A DNA stretch of 64,000 nucleotides from CAVPHV01 sp963821095 (GCA_963821095.1 CAWGCJ010000020.1:62001-126000), one strand, 5' to 3'. Counted from the first letter of the stretch, positions 41,368-51,725 are shown. Made by a program: numbers and translations. The notes: generated by a model not told the origin, from the sequence alone.

Positions 41368-42474
41368 ATGCTTTCGAGAAGAAGATATGCGTTGTTCGCG
41401 CTGATTGCGGCGTTCGCGCTGATCGTTGCTGCGTGCGGCGACGATGACGACACCGGCGGTGATACCACCACCACTGCAGCCGCTTCCGGTGAGACAACCA
41501 CCACAGCAGCTGACGCCGGCAGCGGCGACGGCGGTTTGATCTGTCAGGTGACGGACACCGGTGGTGTCGACGACAAGAGCTTCAACGCATCAGCGTGGGT
41601 TGGTGCGCAGCGGGCCGCCGCGGATTTTGGCGCCGAAGCCAAGGTGGTCGAGTCGCAGGCCGAGACCGACTATGAGGTCAACATCAACTCGTTCGTGGAC
41701 GAGGGTTGCGACATCATCATCACCGTCGGCTTCCTGCTCGGCGAGGCAACCGATGTTGCGGCGCAGGCCAATCCAGATTCGAAGTTCGCCATCGTCGACT
41801 TTGCGTACGATGCGCCGGCTGCCAATCTCAAAGGCCTCGTCTTTGGGACCGATGAAGCAGCCTTCCTCGCCGGCTATCTGGCGGCGGGCATGACGGAAAC
41901 CGGGAAGGTCGGTACGTTCGGGGGAATCAACATTCCGACCGTGACGATCTTCATGGACGGTTTCGCTTGGGGCGTCGACTACTACAACTCGGAGAACGGC
42001 ACCGCGGTTGAGGTCCTCGGTTGGGATCCGGCCACGCAGGAGGGATCGTTCACCAACAACTTCGAGAGCCTCGATGACGGCCGTGCGTTCGCCCAGAGCC
42101 TGGTCGATGAAGGCGCCGACATCATTCTGCCGGTGGCGGGACCTGTTGGTCTCGGTTCCGCAGCCTTGGCGACCGAGCTCGGCTCGTTCTCGATCATCGG
42201 TGTCGACGTTGATCAGACGGTCACCGATCCCAACAACGCTGCGGTGTATCTGACTTCAGTGATGAAGGGCATCGACAACGCGGTGTATGCCGCGGCAGAT
42301 GAGGCACTCAACGGCAGTTTCACCAACGAACTGTACTTTGGGGTGCTCGCCAATGAGGGCGTCGACATTGCTCCATTCCACGATTGGGACGACAGGGTCC
42401 CACAGGAGCTCAGGGATGCCCTTGAAGGGATCCGCGCCGGCATTATCGACGGCTCGATCACGGTTGGCAGCTAA
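41368..42474 (+). CDS. BMP family ABC transporter substrate-binding lipoprotein
   Basis: 368 residues. The signal ends in the lipobox LIVAAC (Cys 24), followed by an acidic patch and a Thr-rich linker. The Bmp fold has VTDTGGVDDKSFNASAWVGA, GFLLGEATDVAAQANPDSKF and GTDEAAFLAGYLAAGM, as in PnrA/BmpA-type nucleoside-binding proteins. It is followed by an ATPase with two ATP domains and two permeases, the standard nucleoside importer set. GGAGGAGG precedes the ATG. The ligand is expected to be a purine nucleoside; not proven. Confidence 0.92.
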   Translation: MLSRRRYALFALIAAFALIVAACGDDDDTGGDTTTTAAASGETTTTAADAGSGDGGLICQVTDTGGVDDKSFNASAWVGAQRAAADFGAEAKVVESQAETDYEVNINSFVDEGCDIIITVGFLLGEATDVAAQANPDSKFAIVDFAYDAPAANLKGLVFGTDEAAFLAGYLAAGMTETGKVGTFGGINIPTVTIFMDGFAWGVDYYNSENGTAVEVLGWDPATQEGSFTNNFESLDDGRAFAQSLVDEGADIILPVAGPVGLGSAALATELGSFSIIGVDVDQTVTDPNNAAVYLTSVMKGIDNAVYAAADEALNGSFTNELYFGVLANEGVDIAPFHDWDDRVPQELRDALEGIRAGIIDGSITVGS

Positions 42475-42501
42475 GCACCAGACCCCGATCTCATGATCGA
42501 A

Positions 42502-42530
42502 CGGAGCCCCCTCATTCCGAGGGGGCTCCG
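42502..42530 (+). terminator. 12-bp hairpin after the BMP lipoprotein gene
   Basis: CGGAGCCCCCTC/GAGGGGGCTCCG around loop ATTCC, no U-tract. As with the sugar-binding protein gene, the hairpin separates a highly needed binding protein from its ATPase and permease genes. Confidence 0.75.
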
Positions 42531-42620
42531 CCGCGTTCTGGTCATTTGTGCGCCAAACGGCGAAGGGCCGGATTGACGAGCTAGGCTGGCAAAGTTCGTG
42601 AGCAGATTGTGGAGGCGCCG

Positions 42621-44128
<1,508 letters not shown>

Positions 44129-44132
<4 letters not shown>

Positions 44133-45370
44133 CTGACGACAGCGATCAGAACCAGAACCCAGAGTCAGACCCGGTAGCTCGGTACGAGGAAGAGCGGAGC
44201 GACTCTTCGCTTCTCACGGACATGACTGGGGCAGGGCGGGTCGATTGGCGCAACAACATCCTCATTCCCTTGTTGGCCATCCTCAGCGCGCTGATCGTCG
44301 GGGCAATCATCATCGCGTTCAGCGACGTGGATACCCTGCGTCTCTGGGGTTCGGACCCCGGCGAGGCTCTCAGCGTCACCGTCACCACGATCAAGGATGC
44401 CTACGTAGCGCTGTTCGAAGGTGCTTTTGGTGGTATTGGCCCTATCTCTGAAACGTTGACTCGGGCCGCTCCTTTGATCCTGGCCGGCCTCGCCGTGGCC
44501 ATCGGGTTCCAAGCCGGACTCTTCAATATCGGCGCCAACGGTCAAGCCCTGATCGGCGGCATGTTCGCCCTGGTTGTTGGTTTCCAGTTCAGCCTGCCCG
44601 TCTTCATCCACCTTCCGCTCATCATCATCGCCGGCCTCATTGGCGGGGCAATCTGGGGCGGCATTCCCGGCTACCTGCGAGCCAAGACCGGCGCCCACGA
44701 GGTCATCACGACCATCATGTTGAACTTCATCGCTCTACGCCTCGTTGACTGGTTGCTCACGCAGTCCTTTTTCCAGCTCGAGGGCAGGAGCGATCCGGTG
44801 TCCAAGAGCGTCATGGATTCAGCGCGATATACCAAGCTGCTGGACTGGCTCAATCCCCGGTATCGCGTGCATCTCGGGTTCATCGTGGCCATCCTGGCGG
44901 CCGCGTTCATTTGGTGGCTGCTGTACCGATCGACCATCGGGTTCGAATTCCGCACGGTTGGTGCCAACCCGGACGGCGCCCGCTATGCCGGGATGAACGT
45001 CGTGTTCCTGATCGTGGCCGTCATGGCCGTGGCAGGTTCCATGGCCGGCCTTGCCGGCGTCGACCTCGTTTCGGGGACGCTGGGGCGGGCCACTCCGGGA
45101 TTCATCGGCATGATCGGCTTCGACGCGATCGCCCTTGCCCTTTTGGGGAGGTCGCACCCGTTCGGGGTGGTCGCTGCCGGTATCCTCTTTGGGGCGCTGG
45201 CGGCCGGTGGCCAGAACATGCAGGTGTCGACCAATGTAGGCATCGACATCGTGCAGGTGATCCAGGCACTCATCATCGTGTTCATTGCCGCCCCGGCGCT
45301 GGTCAAGGCCGTCTACCGGGTTCGAGGCGAAACCCGAGGTATAGAGGTCTCTTCGGGGTGGGCGACATGA
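44129..45370 (+). CDS. Nucleoside ABC transporter permease 1 (YufP-like)
   Basis: 413 residues of the BPD_transp_2 (branched-chain/ribose/nucleoside) permease family, about 10 helices after a charged N-terminus of 45 residues. Typical segments are NIGANGQALIGGMFA, AKTGAHEVITTIMLNFIAL and GLAGVDLVSGTLGR. ATGA overlaps couple it to the ATPase upstream and the second permease downstream. Confidence 0.9.
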
Positions 45371-46632
45371 CGGCTACGACCGCACCCGCCGATGCGCCGA
45401 AGGTTCGCACCCCGGCCCAGATTCGCCGCGCCAAGGTCTTGTCGATCGTCTACTTCGTGCTTGCCGGCATCACGCTGTTTGCCTTTGGCTTCGGCGGGGA
45501 AGGTTCCGCCACCTTCGTATTGAGCCGGCCGCAGGATGTGATCCAGGTTGGTGACATCACGGTTCCCGTCGCCGGACTGGCGTTCATTGTGGCGGCGATT
45601 CTTGCCTTTCTCGGAGCGCGCGAATGGATGCGCGGATTCGGATCGAGAACAAATCTCGTGCTTGCCATTGGGATCGGGCTTTTTGCGCTGTCATTCCTGG
45701 CGTGGGCGGCGTCGGGGACATCGTTCAGCTTGGTCGGCATTCTGCAGGAGACCATGAAACGAGCCGTGCCGATCACGTTCGGCGCCATCTCGGGCATTCT
45801 GTGTGAGCGAACCGGCATCATCAACATCGGGATCGAAGGCATGCTGCTCGGCGGCGCCTTCACCGGGGCCATCGTCGGGTCAACGATGGGGGCCGTGGCG
45901 GGGATGATCGGCGCCGCGCTCGTGGGAGGTCTGCTGGCGTTGGTGCTGGCGGTACTCACCGTCAAGTTCACCGTGGACCAAATCATCGCGGGCGTGGTCA
46001 TCAACATTTTTGTCCTTGGGTTGACGTCGTTCTACACGTCTCAGATCCTGGTGGAGAACCCGCAACTCAACAACGCGCCGATCATGCAAGCCATCGCCAT
46101 CCCATTGCTTTCTGACATTCCGCTGATCGGCGCCGTGTTGTTCGACCAGAACATCTTCGTGTATGCCATGTACCTCGTCGTCGCCGCGACTACGGTCGGT
46201 CTGTTCCAGACCCGCTGGGGGCTGCGGACCCGTGCGGTGGGCGAGAAGCCTCGGGCGGCCGATACCGTCGGTATCAACGTGTACCGGATGAAGTACCTGA
46301 ATGTGATACTTGGCGGTCTGGTTGCCGGGTTCGGCGGGGCCTACTTCACGATCGGGTCGGTCGGACGCTTCGATGAGAACATGACGGCAGGCCGTGGCTT
46401 CATCGGCCTGGCCGCGATGATCTTTGGTCGCTGGCACCCGGTTGGCGCCCTGGCGGCTGCGCTCGTGTTTGGGTTTGCTGACTCGCTCCAGGTCAAGCTG
46501 GGCATCCTCAACACACCGATCCCCTCCGAGTTCCTTGGGATGGCGCCGTACGCCGTTACGATCTTCGTCGTGGCGGGCCTCGTCGGTCGCAGCCGTCCGC
46601 CCAGCGACTACAAACCGTACGTCAAGGAGTAG
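45367..46632 (+). CDS. Nucleoside ABC transporter permease 2 (YufQ-like)
   Basis: 421 residues, BPD_transp_2 family. The core begins with RAVPITFGAISGILCERTG and NIGIEGMLLGGAFTGAIVG; the C-terminus has GRGFIGLAAMIFGRWHPVG, diagnostic of the nucleoside permease pair. Its N-terminal 120 residues hold three extra helices. The ATG overlaps the previous stop. This ends the operon; a hairpin follows within 20 nt. Confidence 0.9.
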   Translation: MTATTAPADAPKVRTPAQIRRAKVLSIVYFVLAGITLFAFGFGGEGSATFVLSRPQDVIQVGDITVPVAGLAFIVAAILAFLGAREWMRGFGSRTNLVLAIGIGLFALSFLAWAASGTSFSLVGILQETMKRAVPITFGAISGILCERTGIINIGIEGMLLGGAFTGAIVGSTMGAVAGMIGAALVGGLLALVLAVLTVKFTVDQIIAGVVINIFVLGLTSFYTSQILVENPQLNNAPIMQAIAIPLLSDIPLIGAVLFDQNIFVYAMYLVVAATTVGLFQTRWGLRTRAVGEKPRAADTVGINVYRMKYLNVILGGLVAGFGGAYFTIGSVGRFDENMTAGRGFIGLAAMIFGRWHPVGALAAALVFGFADSLQVKLGILNTPIPSEFLGMAPYAVTIFVVAGLVGRSRPPSDYKPYVKE

Positions 46633-46650
46633 AGACCGAGCCCCGGCCCT

Positions 46651-46674
46651 CCGGCGGGATTGGCGTCCCGCCGG
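46651..46674. terminator. Hairpin between convergent genes
   Basis: CCGGCGGGA/TCCCGCCGG with a 6-nt loop lies 18 nt after the permease stop, between convergent genes. No T-run; it may end transcripts from both sides. Confidence 0.6.
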
Positions 46675-46751
46675 CTCTTGCCGCCCGTCAAGGATCGCCT
46701 CGGGCGATCCGGCGTCGACGTAGCCGTTCTGGCGGTATCAAATCCGAGCCG

Positions 46752-47597
46752 CTACTGGCTCAAGCGCCCAAAGAAGCGGACGTCGGCCAAGACCAGTTCC
46801 GTGAACGGCGGCAGATCGCCGACCCCTTCCGCCTTGTACGTCGAGGTGACCTCGATGGTGAGCACCCGCGTGCTGATGCTGGCGACATCGACGGTTTGTG
46901 GCGTGTTGATGTCGGTCAACTGGCCCGAGATGTCGTAGCTGAGGTCGTCGACGGTGATCTTGTAGCCCTTGATTCGATAGTTCTGTTTGTACCGGTCCTC
47001 GTCGGGGATGTTGACGATCTCGATCTCGGTGATCTCAACCGGTTGGGAGAACCGGAACGTGAGTGCGGCGCCGATGCCGCGCAAACCCTGGTCCTGCCAC
47101 TCGGTTGCCGGGTCGGCGTCGATGAGGTTGGCAGCACCAAATGAGGGGCTGAGCTCAGAATTGGCCTCAGCCGACGTTGGCTGGAGCTCTTGAACGAAGA
47201 CGGCTTGGGTAGTTGTCGTGATTGTGGTGCTGGTCGCCGCCGTTTCCTCGCCACCACCGCCAAACACGTTGAACAGGAGTGCCGCGAGAGCGACCACGAG
47301 CACCACTGCGGCGAGGACGCCGAGGGCCCGGCCGCCCGGGGTGGCGCGCACCATCGGCGGGGGAGCCACCGGTAGTGGGCTCTTGCCCAGCCGGGCACCA
47401 CACGCCTCACAATGACGGTTGTACGCCTGATTTACCGTGCCACAGGACGGGCACGCCACGGTGGGCACTGCCTCCTTCTTGGAGGCGGCCTCCTTGCGGG
47501 GCGGTGGCGGTTTGGTGCCTGGGGGTGGCGGACCGTCTTCGAGTTCGAAGGGCTCGAACAAATCGTCGAACGAATCGACAGGCCTGTCGTCCTCCAA
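46752..47597 (-). CDS. Zinc-ribbon, membrane helix and discoidin-like domain protein
   Basis: 281 residues. Acidic, Pro-rich N-terminus; a zinc ribbon CPSCGTVNQAYNRHCEACG near residues 49-67; a transmembrane helix (ALGVLAAVVLVVALAALLF); a short Thr-rich linker; then a beta-rich domain of about 145 residues with LIDADPATEWQDQGL and LTFRFSQPVEITEIEIVNI, resembling F5/8 type C (NADase-type glycan-binding) domains. The start is TTG 47595-47597 because AAGGAG sits 5 nt upstream. Topology implies a cytoplasmic zinc ribbon and an external binding domain. Function unknown. Confidence 0.8.
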   Translation of the reverse strand: MEDDRPVDSFDDLFEPFELEDGPPPPGTKPPPPRKEAASKKEAVPTVACPSCGTVNQAYNRHCEACGARLGKSPLPVAPPPMVRATPGGRALGVLAAVVLVVALAALLFNVFGGGGEETAATSTTITTTTQAVFVQELQPTSAEANSELSPSFGAANLIDADPATEWQDQGLRGIGAALTFRFSQPVEITEIEIVNIPDEDRYKQNYRIKGYKITVDDLSYDISGQLTDINTPQTVDVASISTRVLTIEVTSTYKAEGVGDLPPFTELVLADVRFFGRLSQ

Positions 47598-47683
47598 CGG
47601 GACTCCTTCATGCCGGTGGGGCGAGTATGGGCAATCCGGACCGGCGCCGGTTTGCCTCTGTGAACGGGGCTATTGTGCCACGA

Positions 47684-47812
47684 ATGGTGGATATTCGCGC
47701 GGTACGAGAAGTCGAGACCTGGACGGGGCCAAACGTCCTTGGTGGCATCCTGCTCCTTGTTGTGGTTCTTGCCCTGCTGATCTGGGCAATCCGGCGCTAC
47801 GTGCAGCGCTGA
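47684..47812 (+). CDS. Very small single-helix membrane protein
   Basis: 42 residues: a short polar N-terminus, a helix (VLGGILLLVVVLALLIWAI) and a basic tail RRYVQR. TATTGT at 47671-47676 ends 7 nt before the ATG, matching the leaderless pattern; GTG at 47675 is an alternative in-frame start. It is divergent from the zinc-ribbon protein gene. Function unknown. Confidence 0.5.
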   Translation: MVDIRAVREVETWTGPNVLGGILLLVVVLALLIWAIRRYVQR

Positions 47813-47913
47813 CGACGCGTTTCTGTCACACCTGACCCCTACCGTTGTGGGACCTGCCCATCATTGATTCGGCAGTGTGCTGGGCAAACGCGAGGGAAGA
47901 GGCAGGCAACACA

Positions 47914-49269
47914 ATGGCGAAGAGCGTCAACGGTCGGGTCCGATTTGAGTGCCGCGCCTGCGGGTTCCACAGCGGCAAGTGGATGGGTTTCTGTCCGCAG
48001 TGCCGGGAGAAGGGGGCGCTGCAGGAGTTCCAGGGAGCCAAGCAGGTACCCGCCTCGTTGAAGGCCGTCTCACTCGCTGCCGCCGGATCACACCCTGTGG
48101 AGCGAAGGCCGGTGGGAATCGGTGAGATCGACCGGGTGCTTGGCGGCGGGTTGGTGTCCGGTGCCGCGATTCTGGTCGGGGGCGAACCCGGGGTGGGGAA
48201 GTCCACGCTGCTGCTCCAGGCTGCCGCCCTTCTCGCCGGTCCCGGCCGGGCCACGTTGGTGGCGTCTGCCGAAGAGTCGGTCGGCCAGATTGCCCTGCGG
48301 GCGAGGCGCCTCGGTGTTGACTTGGACAAGGTGCTGGTAACGGCGACCAACGATGTCGACGAGGTGATTCGTCTGGCTGAGGAACTGCGTCCCGCCGCGC
48401 TCGTCGTCGATTCGATCCAGACCTTCGCCACCGGAGAGGTCGAAGGCAGCCCCGGGATGGTGGCACAGGTGAGAGAGTGCGGGGCACGACTCGTGGCGCT
48501 CGCCAAACGATCATCGATTCCGGTCTTCATCGTCGGCCACGTCACCAAAGAGGGTTCCATTGCCGGCCCCAAACTCCTCGAGCACATGGTGGATGTGGTG
48601 CTGTACCTCGAAGGTGACCCCGACTGGGGGCTGCGTCTGTTGAGGAATCTGAAGAACCGGTTTGGTGCGGTGAACCAGGTGGGGTTCTTCGAAATGCAAG
48701 AGACCGGCCTGGTCGAGCTGTTGGATCCCGGCAGCGTGCTCAACGGTGGATGGCGCGGCGACGTCCCGGGGACGGTCCTGTTTCCATCGATGGAGGGCCG
48801 TCGGCCCCTGTTGCTCGAGGTGCAGGCATTGGTGGCACCTACTTCGTTGCCTCAACCCCGTCGTAGCGTCAAGGGCCTCGAGGCCGCCCGCGTCCATCAG
48901 ATCATCGCCGTGCTGGAGCGCCATGCCGGCGTTTCCTTCGCTGGTCAGGACGTGTTTGTCAGCGTTGTCGGCGGATTTCGGATCCGGGAGCCTGGAGCCG
49001 ACCTGGCAGTGGCGCTGGCCCTTGCCTCATCGCGGATCGGAGCGGCGGCGACAGGCGTCGCGGCCTGGGGTGAGGTCGGCCTGACCGGGGAAGTGAGAGC
49101 CGTTGGACAGGGGGATCATCGTCGGGAAGAAGTCAAGCGGATGGGGGTTGCGACCGTCGTTGCCCCCGATGATGGCGCCGTCGACCGGATCGCCGATGCC
49201 CTGCTCGCGGCCGGTCTGGTGACCCCGACTCCGTTGGCGACGAGACGGGTGGTGAGAGGCGATTTCTAG
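47914..49269 (+). CDS. radA: DNA repair protein RadA
   Basis: RecA-like branch-migration protein (Sms), 451 residues. An N-terminal C4 zinc finger CRACGFHSGKWMGFCPQC at about residues 13-30; Walker A GGEPGVGKST near residue 89; the RadA-specific KNRFG motif near residue 248; and a C-terminal Lon-like domain (VGGFRIREPGADLAVALALA). ATG 47914 was chosen because the zinc finger should be N-terminal. radA-disA-carD is a conserved actinobacterial order. Confidence 0.94.
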   Translation: MAKSVNGRVRFECRACGFHSGKWMGFCPQCREKGALQEFQGAKQVPASLKAVSLAAAGSHPVERRPVGIGEIDRVLGGGLVSGAAILVGGEPGVGKSTLLLQAAALLAGPGRATLVASAEESVGQIALRARRLGVDLDKVLVTATNDVDEVIRLAEELRPAALVVDSIQTFATGEVEGSPGMVAQVRECGARLVALAKRSSIPVFIVGHVTKEGSIAGPKLLEHMVDVVLYLEGDPDWGLRLLRNLKNRFGAVNQVGFFEMQETGLVELLDPGSVLNGGWRGDVPGTVLFPSMEGRRPLLLEVQALVAPTSLPQPRRSVKGLEAARVHQIIAVLERHAGVSFAGQDVFVSVVGGFRIREPGADLAVALALASSRIGAAATGVAAWGEVGLTGEVRAVGQGDHRREEVKRMGVATVVAPDDGAVDRIADALLAAGLVTPTPLATRRVVRGDF

Positions 49270-49284
49270 TAGCCTGACCCTTCG

Positions 49285-50340
49285 ATGACGTCACGCAATG
49301 CCGACTCTCTTGACATCCTTCGCAGCTTTGCTCCGGGCACTGCGCTTCGCGCCGCGGTGGACTTGATTCTTCGCCAGGGGACTGGGGCGCTCGTGTTACT
49401 CGGATCCGGTTCCAACGTAGACGCGGTTTGCAGCGGGGGATTCTCGCTCAACGACACGGCCTTCACCGCGCAACGCCTTGCCGAACTCGCCAAGATGGAC
49501 GGCGGCATCGTCGTGAGTCCCGACGGCAATGAGATCATGCAGGCCAATGTCCACTTCAATCCGAACCCGTCAATCGCTACGAGTGAGACCGGTACCCGCT
49601 TCCGCACCGCTGAGCGGCTTGCTCGGCAAACCGGCTGCCCCGTGTTGTCTGTCAGCGAAGAGGGTCGCAGTGTCGCGATCGTCTATACCAACGGAGATCG
49701 CTACGAGCTGCGGAGTCCGGCCTCGATGTACGCCCAGGCCAACCAGACTCTCAACTCAATCGAGCGCCTCCGCCGCCGGCTCCAGGAAGCCGAAGATCGG
49801 CTCGGTCGCCTCGAGGTCGAGGACGTGGTCACGGTCCGCGATGTCGCCATGCTTCTGCAGCGGGCGGCGCTCGTACATCGCCTTTATGGCGCGGTTGAGA
49901 ACACGGTGGTCGAACTCGGCGGTGAGGCCCAACTCATCACCATCCAAGCGGTCGACCTGATCGACGGCGTCGACGATCTGGCCGAGGTGGTCTACGCCGA
50001 CTACGGGCCGCGGCGTCGGTCGAAGACCAAAACGGTGTTCGACCGCCTCGAGGAGATTCCGACGGAGGACCTCTACGACACCGCCAGAGTGGCGACGGTG
50101 CTGCGCCTGGGTAGCCTCGACGGACCGGCTCGGCCCCGTGGAGTGCGGCTTCTGGCAGGGATCCCACGGCTTCCCGAGTCGGTCAAGAACACGCTCATTG
50201 GCCACTTCCGTGGCTTCCAGTCGCTCCTGATGGCTTCGGTCGAGGACCTCGATGACGTTGATGGCGTTGGGACAACCCGAGCCAAGCAACTGCGGACGTA
50301 CTTCGATCGTGTGCTCCAGTTTGGGTCCATCGAACACTGA
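49285..50340 (+). CDS. disA: DNA integrity scanning / diadenylate cyclase DisA with altered active-site motifs
   Basis: 351 residues. The N-terminal DAC domain makes c-di-AMP from ATP in known family members, followed by a helical spine and a C-terminal helix-hairpin-helix DNA-binding domain (VDGVGTTRAKQLRTYF). The usual DGA motif reads DGG here and the ATP-contacting RHR motif reads RFR (GTRFRTAER); the codons are GGC and TTC. Everything else aligns well with mycobacterial DisA. Activity may be reduced or altered. TAGCCT ends 9 nt before the ATG and no Shine-Dalgarno is seen. Confidence 0.9.
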   Translation: MTSRNADSLDILRSFAPGTALRAAVDLILRQGTGALVLLGSGSNVDAVCSGGFSLNDTAFTAQRLAELAKMDGGIVVSPDGNEIMQANVHFNPNPSIATSETGTRFRTAERLARQTGCPVLSVSEEGRSVAIVYTNGDRYELRSPASMYAQANQTLNSIERLRRRLQEAEDRLGRLEVEDVVTVRDVAMLLQRAALVHRLYGAVENTVVELGGEAQLITIQAVDLIDGVDDLAEVVYADYGPRRRSKTKTVFDRLEEIPTEDLYDTARVATVLRLGSLDGPARPRGVRLLAGIPRLPESVKNTLIGHFRGFQSLLMASVEDLDDVDGVGTTRAKQLRTYFDRVLQFGSIEH

Positions 50341-50377
50341 TTTGTGACGGTCCGTTCGTCGCAGGCCATTCAGCCTG

Positions 50378-50383
50378 TACAAT
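50378..50383 (+). promoter_or_regulatory. Candidate -10 box for carD
   Basis: TACAAT, preceded directly by TG, lies 26 nt before the GTG of carD. No strong -35. CarD itself is known to act on promoters of this sort in mycobacteria, so self-regulation is conceivable. Confidence 0.4.
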
Positions 50384-50409
50384 GCCCGCTCCCGACCCCC
50401 CGAGTTAGC

Positions 50410-51234
50410 GTGCCTGCAAAAAAGACAACGTCAACAAAAGCCACCGCCTCGAAGGCGGCCACCAAGGCTTCTTCGAAGAAGCCGGTGACCAAGGCCGCGG
50501 CGAAGAAGCCTGCGGCGAAGAAGCCTGCGGCGAAGAAGCCTGCGGCGAAGAAGCCTGCGGCGAAGAAGCCCGCGGCGAAGAAGCCCGCGGCGAAGAAGCC
50601 TGCGGCGAAGAAGCCTGCGGCGAAGAAGCCGGTGACCAAGGCCGCGGCGAAGAAGCCCGCGGCGAAGAAGACCGAGCCAAAAGAGACGGCTGCGGCACCG
50701 GCTGCGCCCAAGCGTTCCGCCAGCACCAAGAGTCCATTCAAGGTAGGCGACAAGGTCGTCTACCCACATCACGGGGCCGCCACGATCATCAAGAAAGAAC
50801 GGATCGATTTTGGCGGAGAGAAGCATGACTACTTCGTGCTCGAGGTTGCGACCGACCAACTGACGGTACGGGTGCCGACCACCAAAGCGGTTGAGCTTGG
50901 CGTGCGTCCCGTCATCTCGAAGAATGTCGCTCGCAAGGTGTTTGCGACCTTCAAAGATGATCCGCAGGAGGCCGGTTCGAACTGGAGCCGTTGGTACAAG
51001 CTGCTGACCGAGAAGATCAACAGCGGCGACATCTTCCAAGTTGCCGAAGTGGTCCGTGACCTGACCTACGCCCAGCAGATCAAAGGGATCTCGCCGGCGC
51101 TCAAGCGCATGCTGGCCAAAGCCCGACTGATCATCATCAGCGAGCTGAGGTTTGCGCTCGTCCTCGAGGAAGACGAAGCGATTCGTCGTCTCGATCGTGC
51201 GCTGCCCAAGGTCGAAGAGCCGGTCGAGCTCTAG
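50410..51234 (+). CDS. carD: CarD-type transcription regulator with histone H1-like N-terminal tail
   Basis: 274 residues. Residues 1 to about 110 are a Lys/Ala/Pro-rich tail dominated by AAKKP repeats, like linker-histone H1 tails. The rest is a complete CarD: the RNA-polymerase-interacting domain begins FKVGDKVVYPHHGAATI, and the DNA-binding domain has the conserved Trp in NWSRWYK and the signature EVVRDL ... KRMLAKARLIIISEL. Mycobacterial CarD is about 162 residues without such a tail. GTG 50410 was chosen because the tail begins there; an upstream GTG at 50344 would also be in frame. Expected to stabilise open promoter complexes; the tail probably binds DNA non-specifically. Confidence 0.9.
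   Translation: MPAKKTTSTKATASKAATKASSKKPVTKAAAKKPAAKKPAAKKPAAKKPAAKKPAAKKPAAKKPAAKKPAAKKPVTKAAAKKPAAKKTEPKETAAAPAAPKRSASTKSPFKVGDKVVYPHHGAATIIKKERIDFGGEKHDYFVLEVATDQLTVRVPTTKAVELGVRPVISKNVARKVFATFKDDPQEAGSNWSRWYKLLTEKINSGDIFQVAEVVRDLTYAQQIKGISPALKRMLAKARLIIISELRFALVLEEDEAIRRLDRALPKVEEPVEL
50497..50631 (+). repeat. Nine tandem 15-bp repeats encoding AAKKP
   Basis: Nine head-to-tail copies of GCGGCGAAGAAGCCN, differing only in the last base of the Pro codon. They lie within carD and stay in frame. KKPVTKAAAKKP flanks the array on both sides, so the block itself looks duplicated. Copy-number change by slippage is likely between strains. Confidence 0.95.
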
Positions 51235-51249
51235 GACCGGGGAGGACCG

Positions 51250-51723
51250 ATGCGAGTCGGGTTCGGGTTCGATGCCCATCGCACCGGTGGTGACGGCCCA
51301 CTCAAGCTGGCAGGTATCGAAGTTGCCGCCGATCGCGGACTGATCGGGACGTCCGACGCCGACGTTGCGGTGCACGCCCTCATCGACGCACTGCTCGGCG
51401 CTGCCGCGCTCGGGGACATCGGCACCTACTTCCCGTCATCCGACCCGCGCTGGAAGGGAGCCGATAGTCTCGATCTCCTCGCCGAGGTTGTCGCGACGGT
51501 TACAGAGGCCGGCTACCAGATCGGTTCCGTTGACCTCACCATCGTTGCGCAGACCGTCCGGGTCGCCCCTCATCGTGAGGCGATGCGCGCCCGCCTTGCC
51601 GGCGCACTCGGCACCGCGGTCGGCTCGATATCGGTCAAGGCCACCACCACCGATGCCCTTGGCTTCCTGGGTCGCGACGAAGGCATCGGAGCAACGGCGG
51701 TAGCGGTGATTCAGAAGGCTTGA
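51250..51723 (+). CDS. ispF: 2-C-methyl-D-erythritol 2,4-cyclodiphosphate synthase
   Basis: MEP isoprenoid pathway enzyme, 157 residues. Metal-binding Asp and His are in GFDAH at the N-terminus and His in VAVHALIDALLGAAALGD; KATTTDALGFLGRDEGI is the nucleotide-binding signature. The flexible-loop HSD of most IspF reads TSD here (GTSDADV), losing a His. ispD, which normally precedes or is fused to ispF in actinobacteria, is absent; carD is 15 nt upstream. Confidence 0.93.
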   Translation: MRVGFGFDAHRTGGDGPLKLAGIEVAADRGLIGTSDADVAVHALIDALLGAAALGDIGTYFPSSDPRWKGADSLDLLAEVVATVTEAGYQIGSVDLTIVAQTVRVAPHREAMRARLAGALGTAVGSISVKATTTDALGFLGRDEGIGATAVAVIQKA

Positions 51724-51725
51724 AA

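Noticed and set aside
50497..50631. Short tandem repeats as a CRISPR array
   Set aside because: There are no spacers, the units are contiguous 15-mers and in frame with CarD.
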